Source: Thalassoglobus polymorphus
Lineage (GTDB): Bacteria; Planctomycetota; Planctomycetia; Planctomycetales; Planctomycetaceae
Assembly: GCF_007744255.1 (NCBI RefSeq)
Contig: NZ_CP036267.1
Span: 3,886,001-3,950,000 of the forward strand
Direction of reading: 5' to 3'
Length of the DNA stretch: 64,000 nt
Part shown: positions 15,875 through 24,684 of the stretch, piece after piece
Layout of the letters: every line of letters begins with the position of its first letter
How positions within the stretch are numbered: position 1 is the first letter of the stretch
Notes under the pieces: generated by a model
Told to the model about the DNA's origin: nothing
Seen by the model: only the letters and a program-made list of their open reading frames with translations
The model's database searches: none
Made by a program: the position numbers and the translations under genes

Positions 15875-17056
15875 ATGAGTCGCCGACATGTCGAAGAGTC
15901 CTCTTTCGGCTCAGATTCCTTTCTTGATGTGATTGCAAATATCGTCGGGATTCTGATCATCCTGATCGTGGTTGCAGGTGTCCGTGTAAGTCAGGCCCCT
16001 TTGCTTTCCATTGATTCCGAAAAGCTCAAAGTCACCAAACTCGATGAGACACCTGCCTCGATTGAGCTGCTTCCAGTGGGGCCGATCGATGGAGAAATTC
16101 CCATCGATGCAGAATTGTTCAGCGAAGTTCAGCCTGAATCCGAACAAATGGTGTCCGCTCCGGATTTCGTCCCTCCGCCTGATTTGAGCTTCCCTGCTAT
16201 TGCTCAGGTCGTGATCCCTAAAGAGCTGGAAGAGAAGACGAACACGATGAAAGACCAGGCAGCGAAGAGCAAAGAGCGAGTCTCCAGACTCAAAAATGAA
16301 CTGGCAGAACTGAAATCGAGCAAATCCAAAGAACAGTTAAAACTCGATGAGCTCAAGGCGCAACTCTCCTCGCTGACAAATTCACTGCGACAGAAAAGTC
16401 AGCTTTCGGAAATGCATCAGGCGGATCAAATCAAATCGCAACAAATCATAGATCTTCTCGAAGAGCGACTCGAAGAGACCAGCGAGAAACGACCAGATCC
16501 TGAAAAGCTCGCCCATCGCTTGAATCCAGTTGGGCGAATTGTATCCGGAAAGGAAGTTCATTTTCGCATCCACAATAATAAAATTTCGTACGTCCCTGTC
16601 GACTTGTTGGCAGAGCTTGTGAAACGTGACATGCACCGTCGACGCGATTTCCTGATGAGTCAACCACGCTTCCAATCAACAGTCGGACCGATTAGCGGAT
16701 ATGAAATGGAGTTCCTCGTTCAGCGAGAATCGGGGTCGCTCCTCGATGGGGCGCGCTTCGGGACGGGCATGATTCGCATCTCAGTGACAGACTGGGTGAT
16801 TCACCCTACGCGAGATGTCGAATCGGAAACTTTTGAGGAGGCGATTCAGCCGAAGTCTCAGTTCCGCTCAGCCCTCATCTCGGAAGGATCGAACGCTACG
16901 ATTACATTCTGGGTCTATCCCGAGAGTTTCGAATTACACCGAAAACTGAAAGAGCTCGTCCAGGATTCCGGATTCTGGGTCGCATCACGTCCACTTCCAG
17001 AGGGCTATCCGATCGCCGGATCCTCGTCGAGCGGCTCAAAGTCAATCGCGCAATAA
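15875..17056 (+). CDS. ExbD/MotB-like single-TM protein
   Basis: A 393-residue protein with a GGGAG motif about 9 bases before its ATG. The membrane segment at about 17-37 begins with D18 in SFLDVIANIVGILIILIVV. An aspartate at this place is what ExbD, TolR and MotB use to carry protons. A periplasmic coiled coil lies at about 125-210, then a folded domain with PVDLLAELVKRD and RFGTGMIRISVTDWVIHPTR. The topology and acidic residue support a stator or force-transmitting partner of the MotA/ExbB-like protein. The gene starts about 120 bases after the previous one. A short stem (CGGCAA/TTGCCG) sits directly after the stop at 17057-17075, without a T tract. Confidence 0.65.
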   Translation: MSRRHVEESSFGSDSFLDVIANIVGILIILIVVAGVRVSQAPLLSIDSEKLKVTKLDETPASIELLPVGPIDGEIPIDAELFSEVQPESEQMVSAPDFVPPPDLSFPAIAQVVIPKELEEKTNTMKDQAAKSKERVSRLKNELAELKSSKSKEQLKLDELKAQLSSLTNSLRQKSQLSEMHQADQIKSQQIIDLLEERLEETSEKRPDPEKLAHRLNPVGRIVSGKEVHFRIHNNKISYVPVDLLAELVKRDMHRRRDFLMSQPRFQSTVGPISGYEMEFLVQRESGSLLDGARFGTGMIRISVTDWVIHPTRDVESETFEEAIQPKSQFRSALISEGSNATITFWVYPESFELHRKLKELVQDSGFWVASRPLPEGYPIAGSSSSGSKSIAQ

Positions 17057-17188
17057 CGGCAAGGATTCTTTGCCGAAGTCTGCCACAACTCCTTTTGAAC
17101 GACCGAAAAAAACGTCAACACTGGAAGCAAGCTGCACCAATTCCACAGGCCACACGCATGCAACAATACGCCACTGTTTTATTGCGTA

Positions 17189-17230
17189 CGCTTAATTGCA
17201 ACCGCTTAATTGCAACCGCTTAATTGCCGC
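17189..17230. repeat. 14-bp tandem repeat at the 3' end of a gene
   Basis: Three units of CGCTTAATTGCAAC (the third 12 of 14 identical) run from 17189 to 17230. The minus-strand gene ending at 17220 takes its last codons and stop from the third unit, so each unit carries a TAA in the same phase as the next. Confidence 0.8.
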
Positions 17231-18542
17231 CAACATTTCCGCCGTTCGCATTTCCATTATTCAAGTAACTGAAAGTGAAGACATCAGTCACATTCGTGAT
17301 TGATGGTTGAAGCGACAATCGGACGTAGCGCCGATCTGGAGACACTACTGCCTGGGCAGTCATCGATGTCCCTTCTGGAATCGTTTGCACAACCGGAGCA
17401 TACCCGACGGCTCCTGCTCGACGTGTCGGAGTGAGGCGATCTTCAGCAAACTGTTGATGGACTTTTGCCTTTCGCTCGTTGAGGCTTTTGACGTGATGAA
17501 ACCGTAATGGAGCCGTATTGAGCATCGACAACTGAGTTCGAAAAGTCGGCTCCAACTGCGAGAGATTGCGTGGTTGTGTTCTCCGTCCATTTGGAAGATC
17601 GATCGTGAATCCGCTTTCTTCGTCGTTGAAAACCACGGTCCGGACAATCTTCTCTTCTTCAGGAGTCCCGGCATTGATGAGGACCGTGACAGTCGCCCGA
17701 TTCCCGACGACTTCTCCAAATGACTTCTTCACTCGAATCTGGTAAGGGCCGGTCACTCCCTGTGGGCACACATACGACTCGTAGCAATTCGCCTGGTCAG
17801 GCCCAGCCCCGTCGTGCATGAATATCCCACCAGCGATCGTCAACGGAGTTTCGAAAGAACAGACTGCCCCGAGTGGTTCTTCGACATACAGATCAAGATC
17901 TCCAGCTCCACTCCAGTCCACACGGATCATGAGATCACGCGCCAGACATTGGGAAAGTTGGCTTTGCAACTGTTGGGCTTGCTCTTGATTCCCCTCTTTC
18001 TCAAGCTGCTGAATGCGATCGACAACGATATTCTCTGCATCGCGATGTTTATTCATGTAGTCCTTGCCCCAGTAATACTGCAGGACTCCCGTCGCTGCCC
18101 AGATCACATCATTTGAGTCCCCAACGTCTTTGGCCAACTTGAGCGACAACATGTAGGGTTCATGTCTTTCAGGAGCCAGACGAGAAGCTTGCTGATACAG
18201 CCCAAGCGCAGCACTCTTTCGGTTAAAACGAGTCAGATACGCTGCCGAATAAATCAAGTTGTCAAAAGTGACCGCACCGAAGTCCGAGAGCGAAAGAACG
18301 ACACGCTCGATTTCCTGACGCGGGTAGTTCTCAATTTCCATGGAGAGAGCGAGCACTTCGTACATCCATGGCTGAGCCTGCCCTTGGATCAGAGCGGATT
18401 CGAGGCAACCAATGACGGTTTTATGCTTGCCCTCCTGGTGGAGCTTCATCACCCATTGGCGAATGCGAACTGGATACGGACGATTCTTCGAGAAGAACTT
18501 TGACCAGTCTTTCCGAGCCGATTCTTCAGAGACTTTCGGCAT
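17220..18542 (-). CDS. TPR/DUF2135-type protein; possibly the C-terminal part of a frameshifted product
   Basis: A 440-residue frame from ATG 18542. Residues about 1-190 are helical repeats with TPR character. Then DWSGAGDLDLYVEEPLG and the block GGIFMHDGAGPDQANCYESYVCPQGV-like sequence match DUF2135 (YfaP-like), which often travels with von Willebrand A proteins. There is no Shine-Dalgarno motif before the ATG. The same frame is open for another 56 codons upstream, right back to the A9 run in the end of the VWA gene, encoding a Gln/Pro/Lys-rich linker. So the ATG may not be the true start, and the two genes may form one protein by -1 slippage or a sequence error. Confidence 0.55.
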   Translation of the reverse strand: MPKVSEESARKDWSKFFSKNRPYPVRIRQWVMKLHQEGKHKTVIGCLESALIQGQAQPWMYEVLALSMEIENYPRQEIERVVLSLSDFGAVTFDNLIYSAAYLTRFNRKSAALGLYQQASRLAPERHEPYMLSLKLAKDVGDSNDVIWAATGVLQYYWGKDYMNKHRDAENIVVDRIQQLEKEGNQEQAQQLQSQLSQCLARDLMIRVDWSGAGDLDLYVEEPLGAVCSFETPLTIAGGIFMHDGAGPDQANCYESYVCPQGVTGPYQIRVKKSFGEVVGNRATVTVLINAGTPEEEKIVRTVVFNDEESGFTIDLPNGRRTQPRNLSQLEPTFRTQLSMLNTAPLRFHHVKSLNERKAKVHQQFAEDRLTPTRRAGAVGYAPVVQTIPEGTSMTAQAVVSPDRRYVRLSLQPSITNVTDVFTFSYLNNGNANGGNVGGN

Positions 18543-18691
18543 TTTGACGTCGTCGTATTTGAAGGGAGTCTCAGTCGATTGTTTTCCCTGGGGTTGAATA
18601 AACAGAGGGGCAGCCTGCTGCCCTTGCCGAGCTGCAGGTTGCCCCTGTTTCTTACCAACCGGTTGAAAGAGAGGTTTTTGCTCCTCTTTTT

Positions 18692-21157
18692 TTACTTCAG
18701 GTTGAGTTTTTTTTTGCCAGGAATCGGCTGTGCTGGGACACTGAACTGGCCTCCACCACCAAAGCCGCCGCCGCCACCGCCGCCACCGAAGCCACCACCT
18801 TGCTGGCCGCCTTGCTGACCACCGAGTTGACCGCCACCTTGTCCACCAAGACCGCCACCTCCACCGAATCCACCGTTCAACGGGAAGATTGGAATCACAA
18901 GATCAGCAACCGGGTAAACACGAGTTGTCAACACGTCACCCGCCTTCAGAAGTGTGGTAATTTTCATCACTTCGTCTTCGATCACATAGGTCAGGGCATG
19001 CTGCTCAAGCAGAAGTTTCAGAGCGGCTTTGAGTGTGACACCGGAAAGAACCAGTGTGACTTCATCGTCCGGGCTCAAACCTTCGTTACTCAACTCGACT
19101 TCATCAATGATGATCGGAATCCCGTGCTGGCTACTAAGGAATTGAACTACGTCAGAAAGTGGGTTTCCTGGGAATTCAATGTTTGTAATGTCATCCAGAG
19201 CATCGTAGATTTTTTGTTCATTCGGACTGTCATTACGCAAGTCGACAGATTTCCACTTTTCACGCAAAATTGTAAGTGCCTGCCAAACTTCTGCTGGCGG
19301 ATACAAGATTGGAGGTTCATCAGGAAACGGAACGTGTGAGAGTTCGACTTGATAAAGAGCTTCGAGAAAACGGTCCGAACGCAGGTGTCGCAAACGATTC
19401 GATTTGTCGATTTGTCCCGCAGCTTCTGAAACGAACACAACCGAAACACCCATCGCACTATTTGGGTATTCGCTGATGACTCCACGAGCGACAGCTTCCG
19501 CTGATTCGAACGCCCCTGCATCTCCCTGATAGCCTTCGATTAAGAGTGCCCGGATTCGATCCACCATTTGCTCAAGCTTAGCATCACGCTCTTCTGCATA
19601 TTGAACGAGTCGGGCTTGAGCTTCGACTTCCACCCGTCGTTTATTACGCTCAGCATTTTTGAGGTAAATCTTCTGCTTTTGGGAGATCACATCCAATTGC
19701 GTTGAAGAGAGTTGACGCAACAGCTGTTTGCGAGCTTCAGGGTCGATGTCTGTCGCGGATTTGATTGTTCCACGAATCTGATCAAGTGCACTCAATGCGG
19801 CATCAGGATCGATTTCAACAATCGAGAGTGCTCGCTGAATTCCTTGATTGACTTCGGCTCGAAGTGCCTGAGTCCGAGCGTCTTTCAATTGTTTGTAGGC
19901 TTCAATCGGGTTTTCTTCGCGTGGTCCCGTGCGATCCGTATCGAGTTGCTTTGCGGCATCAACAGCTTGGTCAACTTCGAATTGCACAGTTTGCAGTACC
20001 ATTTTCTGGCCTGCTTGATCAATCAATTGAATTGCTGTCGTGTTGCCAGGATCGATCTCTTGAATTGAGAAGCCAATTTTCTCAGCAGTGTCAAATGCAC
20101 CTTGGTTAAGTGCTTGAACACCTTGTGCTTCCATACGGACAATGTTGTCTTCGAATTGCTGATGAGCAAGATTGACAAGCCAGTCACCCGCAAGGCCTAA
20201 TGAAAGACCATCAGTGACTTCACTTTGGTACCACAACGTTCGAAGGAAAGTATTTCCGGTTGAACGTTCCAGCCCAGAGAGACTCCACTGATGAGCGCCA
20301 GAAGTGAAGGTTGCATTGGGCTCAACAATTCCGTTGTAAAGATAGACGGTTTCACGATCTGAACGGAGTGGCAAAGCGTGACTTGGAAGCAGTTGAGCTT
20401 TGTTGTTTTCGATGGAAACTGTCTCTGGATACGAAACGACTTTAACAGCAGCTGCTGCAAGAAGTTCACCTGCCTGCTCACCGGTGAGAGACGTTTTGCT
20501 TGACTCGTCTCGCATGACGAAGCCACCAGTTTCCTGAGCAAGAACACCGAGGAGCTGCATATCTTTACTTGAACCGACAGCGAATCCATGGACTGGAATC
20601 TGTCGGGCTCGAAAGTTTGAGGTCAGCGTTTTCATTTCATCGACCTGGATGAGATGAGCAGCACTCATTCCGTCACCGATGAAAGTAATTGAACCGTTTT
20701 CGCTCTCTGCGAGGATTTTGGAAGCTGCAGCCAAGCCTTTAGCGATGTTGGTTGCTCCCGCTGGAAAACGTTCTTCCAGCTTTGCAAGAGACTCTTCAGC
20801 AGCCTTTGCGGGCGATGCAAAACCGTCCATCATAGGGACAGCTTCAACATCAACTGCAATGACAGTTGCCCGATGAGATTCGGGAAGACTCTGAAGAAAG
20901 CTTTTCAAAGCTTTCAGAGCAACTGTGCGATGCTCGCCAATCTGGCTTGCTGAGGTATCGATCACGACGACGTGATCAACCTTGCTGCGCGATTCATTAC
21001 TGGCTGGCAACTGAACCGAGATCGCCCCGAAGGTGTCCCCAGAAGGTGACTCGTACGATCGTACGATTGGAGCCCGATCAACCGGGTCGTTTGCGAAGCA
21101 TAGACTCGCAACGAAGAGAGTTGATAGTAATGCGGAAAATTTCCAAGCGGTCTTCAT
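18692..21157 (-). CDS. VWA and STN-like domain protein, Gly-rich C-terminus
   Basis: An 821-residue exported protein. The start at 21157 is used because the signal peptide MKTAWKFSALLSTLFVASLCFA begins there. A von Willebrand A domain follows, with a complete MIDAS DxSxS at D67-T-S-A-S71. A long helical repeat region (about 380-600) leads to a STN/secretin-N-like domain at about 690-770 (PLSDVVQFLSSQHGIPIII and LEQHALTYVIEDEVMKITT). The last 45 residues are mostly Gly and Gln before a short basic end (GKKKLNLK). It probably acts at the cell surface in metal-dependent protein contact. The reading frame ends 10 codons after nine A residues at 18707-18715; see the junction finding. Confidence 0.7.
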   Translation of the reverse strand: MKTAWKFSALLSTLFVASLCFANDPVDRAPIVRSYESPSGDTFGAISVQLPASNESRSKVDHVVVIDTSASQIGEHRTVALKALKSFLQSLPESHRATVIAVDVEAVPMMDGFASPAKAAEESLAKLEERFPAGATNIAKGLAAASKILAESENGSITFIGDGMSAAHLIQVDEMKTLTSNFRARQIPVHGFAVGSSKDMQLLGVLAQETGGFVMRDESSKTSLTGEQAGELLAAAAVKVVSYPETVSIENNKAQLLPSHALPLRSDRETVYLYNGIVEPNATFTSGAHQWSLSGLERSTGNTFLRTLWYQSEVTDGLSLGLAGDWLVNLAHQQFEDNIVRMEAQGVQALNQGAFDTAEKIGFSIQEIDPGNTTAIQLIDQAGQKMVLQTVQFEVDQAVDAAKQLDTDRTGPREENPIEAYKQLKDARTQALRAEVNQGIQRALSIVEIDPDAALSALDQIRGTIKSATDIDPEARKQLLRQLSSTQLDVISQKQKIYLKNAERNKRRVEVEAQARLVQYAEERDAKLEQMVDRIRALLIEGYQGDAGAFESAEAVARGVISEYPNSAMGVSVVFVSEAAGQIDKSNRLRHLRSDRFLEALYQVELSHVPFPDEPPILYPPAEVWQALTILREKWKSVDLRNDSPNEQKIYDALDDITNIEFPGNPLSDVVQFLSSQHGIPIIIDEVELSNEGLSPDDEVTLVLSGVTLKAALKLLLEQHALTYVIEDEVMKITTLLKAGDVLTTRVYPVADLVIPIFPLNGGFGGGGGLGGQGGGQLGGQQGGQQGGGFGGGGGGGGFGGGGQFSVPAQPIPGKKKLNLK
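18707..18715 (-). other. A9 homopolymer, candidate -1 frameshift site
   Basis: On the minus strand GGC-AAA-AAA-AAA-CTC gives nine A. The zero frame stops 12 bases later (TAA at 18692-18694). The -1 frame from the run is open into the downstream TPR/DUF2135 gene. Poly-A of this length is a known site for polymerase slippage and ribosomal -1 shifts. Confidence 0.5.
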
Positions 21158-21378
21158 AATGTCAATCCCCGGGACTTCGCCGCTGCCGGATGGCTGTTGA
21201 CGAGAATCATGGAAGGTGGCAACAACTTTGAAATAAAGCTGCTGTCTCATTGTATAAGGAGTCTCGGAACGATTGAAAACAAATTCTCAGCAATCTCTCC
21301 GAATCGGAAGCAAGTTTCTAATGTCCATCGAATCCGTTGGAATGACCCGAACAGTCGGATTGAACGTTTCTATTGTGC

Positions 21379-21846
21379 TTAGAAGTTCACTTCGGTCAAT
21401 TTGGTTCGATTGGCTAAGACTCGTTGCAATCGTGATTTCGAGTAAATTCGGATCACTTCATCGTTGTATGTCAGTCGATTCTGCTCGTCTTTACCAATCA
21501 AATCCTGAATTTCCGGGATCGCACGACCAGCGTACAGCCCCGCAAATGTTTCCGGATCGACACCACGCCCAGATTCAAGATCCTGACGAGCATTTCCGCC
21601 CCCGCTCAGAATCAAGAAGGCGTTCGGCCCCTCCGTCACAGATTCGTACATCCCTGCGGACTTCAATGCCTCCATGGCTTCGTTCAAATTCCGGTTGGCG
21701 ACACGGATCTTTTCGACTGTCTCTTCTGGAACGTTCTCTCCAACCTGTTGTGCATTGACGAAGTTCGCCCCCACGTTTGCCTGCCCGAGAAGATATCCAA
21801 CGGACATCAAGATCGCTGCTAAGGCCAGTGTGCGCAAAGTTGTCAT
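21379..21846 (-). CDS. Exported small protein of unknown function
   Basis: A 155-residue protein. The ATG at 21846 has AGAAGGAT about 9 bases upstream and starts a signal peptide or anchor (MTTLRTLALAAILMSVGYLLG), so it is preferred over the longer frame from 21897. The mature part is helical, with EETVEKIRVANRNLNEAMEALKSAGMYES and later PEIQDLIGKDEQNRLTYND. I do not recognise a family. It lies upstream of the VWA gene on the same strand with a gap of about 220 bases, so co-transcription is possible but not shown. Confidence 0.6.
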   Translation of the reverse strand: MTTLRTLALAAILMSVGYLLGQANVGANFVNAQQVGENVPEETVEKIRVANRNLNEAMEALKSAGMYESVTEGPNAFLILSGGGNARQDLESGRGVDPETFAGLYAGRAIPEIQDLIGKDEQNRLTYNDEVIRIYSKSRLQRVLANRTKLTEVNF

Positions 21847-21938
21847 TCCAGTAATCCTTCTAAATCTATGGCGAAAAAATCGGTGAACCAGCCTCAAGCT
21901 TAACGAGAATCCTCTAGACTGAGCAAGATTCCCAGTCT

Positions 21939-22166
21939 CTAGGCTGCCCGTCGCGGCCGATTTTCATCGAGATTCTCGGATTCCTGCTGACCGTTCGTGC
22001 TTGCTTCAGGCAAACTCTTGCGGTTCTTGGGGTTCGCATGAAAGCTCAATGTCAACATGAACATGGCTCCCAGCATCGCTGCACCACACCCAAGAAGAGC
22101 TGTCTGATCATCACTAAGTTGTTGAAACAGTTCCAGCACCAGGAGTACTCCATTTTGTTGAGTCAC
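21939..22166 (-). CDS. Small single-TM protein
   Basis: A 75-residue frame starting at GTG (22166). One membrane segment is likely at about 22-42 (ALLGCGAAMLGAMFMLTLSF), followed by a polar, charged tail (NRKSLPEAS to the end PRRAA). The Shine-Dalgarno motif is weak, and the size is near the limit for a confident call. It may form one unit with the exported 155-residue protein downstream. Confidence 0.45.
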   Translation of the reverse strand: MTQQNGVLLVLELFQQLSDDQTALLGCGAAMLGAMFMLTLSFHANPKNRKSLPEASTNGQQESENLDENRPRRAA

Positions 22167-22467
22167 TCAAACTTTCAGCTGGTAATTTGCTGACATTTCC
22201 CAGGTCAGCCCAAACTGGCCGCCTGATGTTTGGTGATTCGTTTCGACTTCTGTGTCATCGATCAATGAGAAGCGAAGGTTTCGCAATCTCATTCCATTTC
22301 ATCTCTTTCGGTTCGCAGAGAGGATGACTCAATAAAGAGTTGCGCGATCAAATCGAGAAGAGACAACCCGTCGACAGCGAAACGTTCGTGCCGCACTTTC
22401 CAAATAGAGAACCCGTAATGATTTTACGGATTAATCAGGCAAAGGGATCGAAAGAAGGCCCTTACGA

Positions 22468-22504
22468 AAAGAAACGAGCAGCATACGAAGTCGCATGCTG
22501 CTCG
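22468..22504 (-). terminator. Likely intrinsic terminator of DUF1559 gene
   Basis: A perfect 10-bp stem, CGAGCAGCAT and ATGCTGCTCG, with a 10-base loop. On the minus strand it is followed by TTTCTTTTCG, a mixed T tract. It lies about 150 bases after the stop at 22651. Confidence 0.6.
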
Positions 22505-22512
22505 ATCACATT

Positions 22513-22556
22513 TCGCAGTAATGTCGCAGTAATGTCGCGGTAAAGTCGCAGAAAAA
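22513..22556. repeat. 11-bp tandem repeat
   Basis: Four units of TCGCAGTAATG with decay in the last two (TCGCGGTAAAG, TCGCAGAAAAA). It lies between the hairpin and the DUF1559 gene end. There is no coding role. Confidence 0.65.
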
Positions 22557-22650
22557 TCAGTTGCAATTAGCTTGGCGAATCAAGTCTCTGTTCGGAAATC
22601 GATTCTTCTCGAAGAGATTACTGATCACTCAGCACTCAGCTCAAGAACGT

Positions 22651-23667
22651 TTAGAACTCGCCGATCACTTGACCGTCGCTTCTTTGACCAAGATTTCTCC
22701 AGGTTCCGAGGTCAATGTTTTCACTGATCGATCGGACGGAGCCGTCCATGAGCAAGCTGTTGACGATCCCGGTGTGCCAACTGCGGGAAGTGACAGCGGC
22801 GTAAGTCGGTCCAGAGCAAGGCTTGTCTTCGCGGCATGAAGTGTAATCCCCTTCTTCAGCTCGGTCTCCGCCCGGAACAGTCACTTCTGCGTTTGGCGGA
22901 AGAGTGACAGTAAAACCAGTCTGATGAACTCGGCCATCGACCCATTCGGTGTGACCGCTGTTGGCCTTGTTGCTTCCGCCACCTGCAATCAATGCAGAAA
23001 CTTGCGAGGAATCGTTGGGAATGGTTGATGTGCCAGTTTCGCCATCGCGGTTGTAGGCAGTGAACGCTTTGACCTCAGAGAAACCGATCGTATTACTCAT
23101 CCCATCGGTGAAATCACGCGGTTTGAAGTTGCGGTTCGGAGCGAATGCCCCATCTCCGGGAACGCGAGTACCGTTGGTCCAGACTCTCCACGATCCTCCA
23201 TTAAACCCGTAACTGAGAGGGTAGTGGATTGCGTTTCCTGAAGTATCTGTCCGGGCCACGTCGTTGGGATCACTGGGACATTGATAGGCTGCGATTCTCA
23301 TCGCAGGAATCGCAGCGTTAATTGTTGAATCATAGGCTTGGGACAGATCCGCAGCATTGTAAAGGCTGGCTTGCTCCAGATATGGCAGCAACCGTGCCTG
23401 AGCCGACCATTCCCCACCGTTTGTCTGATTGACGCCCCCTGTGGTGATGTCCGAGATGAAGGAAGGAGGAAACCCGTTATTCACGTCCAGATAATTGTGA
23501 AGAGCGAGACCGATCTGTTTTAAATTATTTTTGCACTGGGTTCGCCGAGCAGCTTCACGAGCCTGTTGAACAGCCGGTAAGAGCAATGCAACAAGAATGG
23601 CGATGATGGCAATCACAACCAATAGCTCAATCAGCGTAAAACCCTTGCGGGGGCGATGGGAAAACAT
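22651..23667 (-). CDS. DUF1559 pseudopilin-like protein
   Basis: A 338-residue protein. The ATG at 23667 has GGAG 8 bases upstream and begins with the prepilin-type leader [15 protein letters not shown], so the longer frame from 23901 is not used. The membrane helix continues as [19 protein letters not shown], then the DUF1559 domain with [18 protein letters not shown], and ends with the H-x9-DG motif ([12 protein letters not shown]). The Gly before Phe is the expected prepilin-peptidase cut. Planctomycetes carry many such genes; the products are thought to be exported by a pilus/T2SS-like route. Its own function is unknown. Confidence 0.85.
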   Translation of the reverse strand: MFSHRPRKGFTLIELLVVIAIIAILVALLLPAVQQAREAARRTQCKNNLKQIGLALHNYLDVNNGFPPSFISDITTGGVNQTNGGEWSAQARLLPYLEQASLYNAADLSQAYDSTINAAIPAMRIAAYQCPSDPNDVARTDTSGNAIHYPLSYGFNGGSWRVWTNGTRVPGDGAFAPNRNFKPRDFTDGMSNTIGFSEVKAFTAYNRDGETGTSTIPNDSSQVSALIAGGGSNKANSGHTEWVDGRVHQTGFTVTLPPNAEVTVPGGDRAEEGDYTSCREDKPCSGPTYAAVTSRSWHTGIVNSLLMDGSVRSISENIDLGTWRNLGQRSDGQVIGEF

Positions 23668-23852
23668 GTTTTCTGCTCCAGAAAAGTCATTTAGGACTGA
23701 CACCTGCAACCGTGGCTGGCGATCTGGCTGGCTAGCTTGAGGTGGGAAAGTTAATTGACACTGAGTCTCAATTTCACCTAGAGTAGTTTTGGTATCAGCT
23801 GATTTCAATTCAGAATCCACCCGATTTAAGCACATTTCTAAAAGTGGAATCG

Positions 23853-24047
23853 ATGAATTCCCTCGAAAACGATCCCGACCCCCAAAAACAGGCTGCACCA
23901 AAGCCTGGGCAGAAGTTAGCTTGCGCCGATGGTGTCTATAATTCTTGTGACCTTTTCCAGGAAAGGACGGAAATCACGATCTGCCATAACGGAGAGTGTT
24001 ACCGCCTTCGCCTGACACGCAAAGGAAAACTCATTCTCAACAAATAA
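23853..24047 (+). CDS. hemP: HemP family small protein
   Basis: A 64-residue protein; an in-frame GTG at 23844 would add three residues. The C-terminal half has [20 protein letters not shown] and ends LILNK. This matches the HemP pattern (I.H.G..YRLR.TR.GKLIL.K). HemP is linked with heme uptake and is a positive regulator of heme uptake genes in some proteobacteria. No heme receptor or TonB gene lies nearby, so the role here is inferred from the family only. It starts inside the upstream region of the divergent DUF1559 gene, so the two share a control region. A dispersed repeat starts 13 bases after its stop. Confidence 0.75.
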   Translation: MNSLENDPDPQKQAAPKPGQKLACADGVYNSCDLFQERTEITICHNGECYRLRLTRKGKLILNK

Positions 24048-24060
24048 CTTGGCCTCCCTG

Positions 24061-24240
24061 AGCATCTATCGAATTCGCGCTCAGGTTCCTCCTTGTGGCA
24101 AACAGCAATTTTACTGGAGAAACAGGGTCTTCACGGGCACGCGCTCGAGCAGGCTGCTCCAGAACCAGTCCGAAAACTTTTGGAATGGTCGCTTTCCTCA
24201 ACGTTTGAGGGAGCGAGTTCAAGTTTCGGGATCAGTTCTA
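24061..24240 (-). repeat. Dispersed repeat, full two-module copy A
   Basis: This is the only copy with both modules together. On the minus strand the left module (24240-24161) reads TAGAACTGATCCCGAAACTTG, a CTCAAACGTTGAG palindrome and TTTTCGGACTGG. The right module (24160-24061) reads GGAGCAGCCTGCTC, CGTGCCCGTGAAGA, GTTTGCCACAAGG and ends AATTCGATAGATGCT. Its first three bases are the TAG stop of the small membrane gene; its other end is 13 bases from the hemP stop. Confidence 0.8.
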
Positions 24241-24684
24241 AAAAGAAAGCAACTGAGTCACTGCGAGCAAGATCGGCAAGACAGGGAGAAGGAAGAGGCA
24301 GAACAAGTAATAGCAGGTCGAGACAATCAATCCGCTTCCGAACGAAATCTGCAGCCGCTGCGAGACCACACCGCCTGTTAAAAGCATACAAAACGGAATT
24401 GCCATCAAGAATCCAATTGCCTGAGCCTTCATTGAAAACCCAACAACAGCTCCTAGCATTAAATCCAGAAGAAAGATCGGCCCAAGGCAAACGAGAAAAG
24501 AGATCACCACGATTTCGAAGAGTTCTACAGGCGAAGGAGGGTAGATCAAACTCTTACCGCCGATCAGTGCGCGATATGTCGCAACCGCTGCCCGTAAAAA
24601 GAGACAGGCAAGGATCACCGCAAACGGAGTGAACAGAAGCAGCAAGAACAGAAAAACTTGTGCGTGCGGCAGCGATGTACTCAA
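24238..24684 (-). CDS. Small polytopic membrane protein
   Basis: A 148-residue protein starting at TTG (24684), with GGGA about 9 bases upstream. Four membrane segments are visible, at about 9-31, 53-76, 86-106 and 117-145 (for example VFLFLLLLFTPFAVILACLF). No family is recognised. The gene sits between two left-module repeats in inverted order (24161-24240 and 24771-24850), and its stop codon is the first triplet of the repeat. The repeat-bracketed position could mean that the gene was moved with the repeats, but there are no transposase or insertion-site marks. Confidence 0.55.
   Translation of the reverse strand: MSTSLPHAQVFLFLLLLFTPFAVILACLFLRAAVATYRALIGGKSLIYPPSPVELFEIVVISFLVCLGPIFLLDLMLGAVVGFSMKAQAIGFLMAIPFCMLLTGGVVSQRLQISFGSGLIVSTCYYLFCLFLLPVLPILLAVTQLLSF

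Larger units (their letters stand above)
22167..22650. other. Intergenic gap with terminator and tandem repeat
   Basis: This gap holds a hairpin at 22475-22504, read as the terminator of the downstream-facing DUF1559 gene, and a four-unit 11-bp tandem repeat at 22513-22556. I see no further gene. Confidence 0.5.

Noticed and set aside
12136-17056. Zorya-type anti-phage defence system
   Set aside because: The channel protein has a ZorA-like tail, but no ZorC, ZorD or ZorE helicase/nuclease gene is next to it and the partners do not show an OmpA-like domain.
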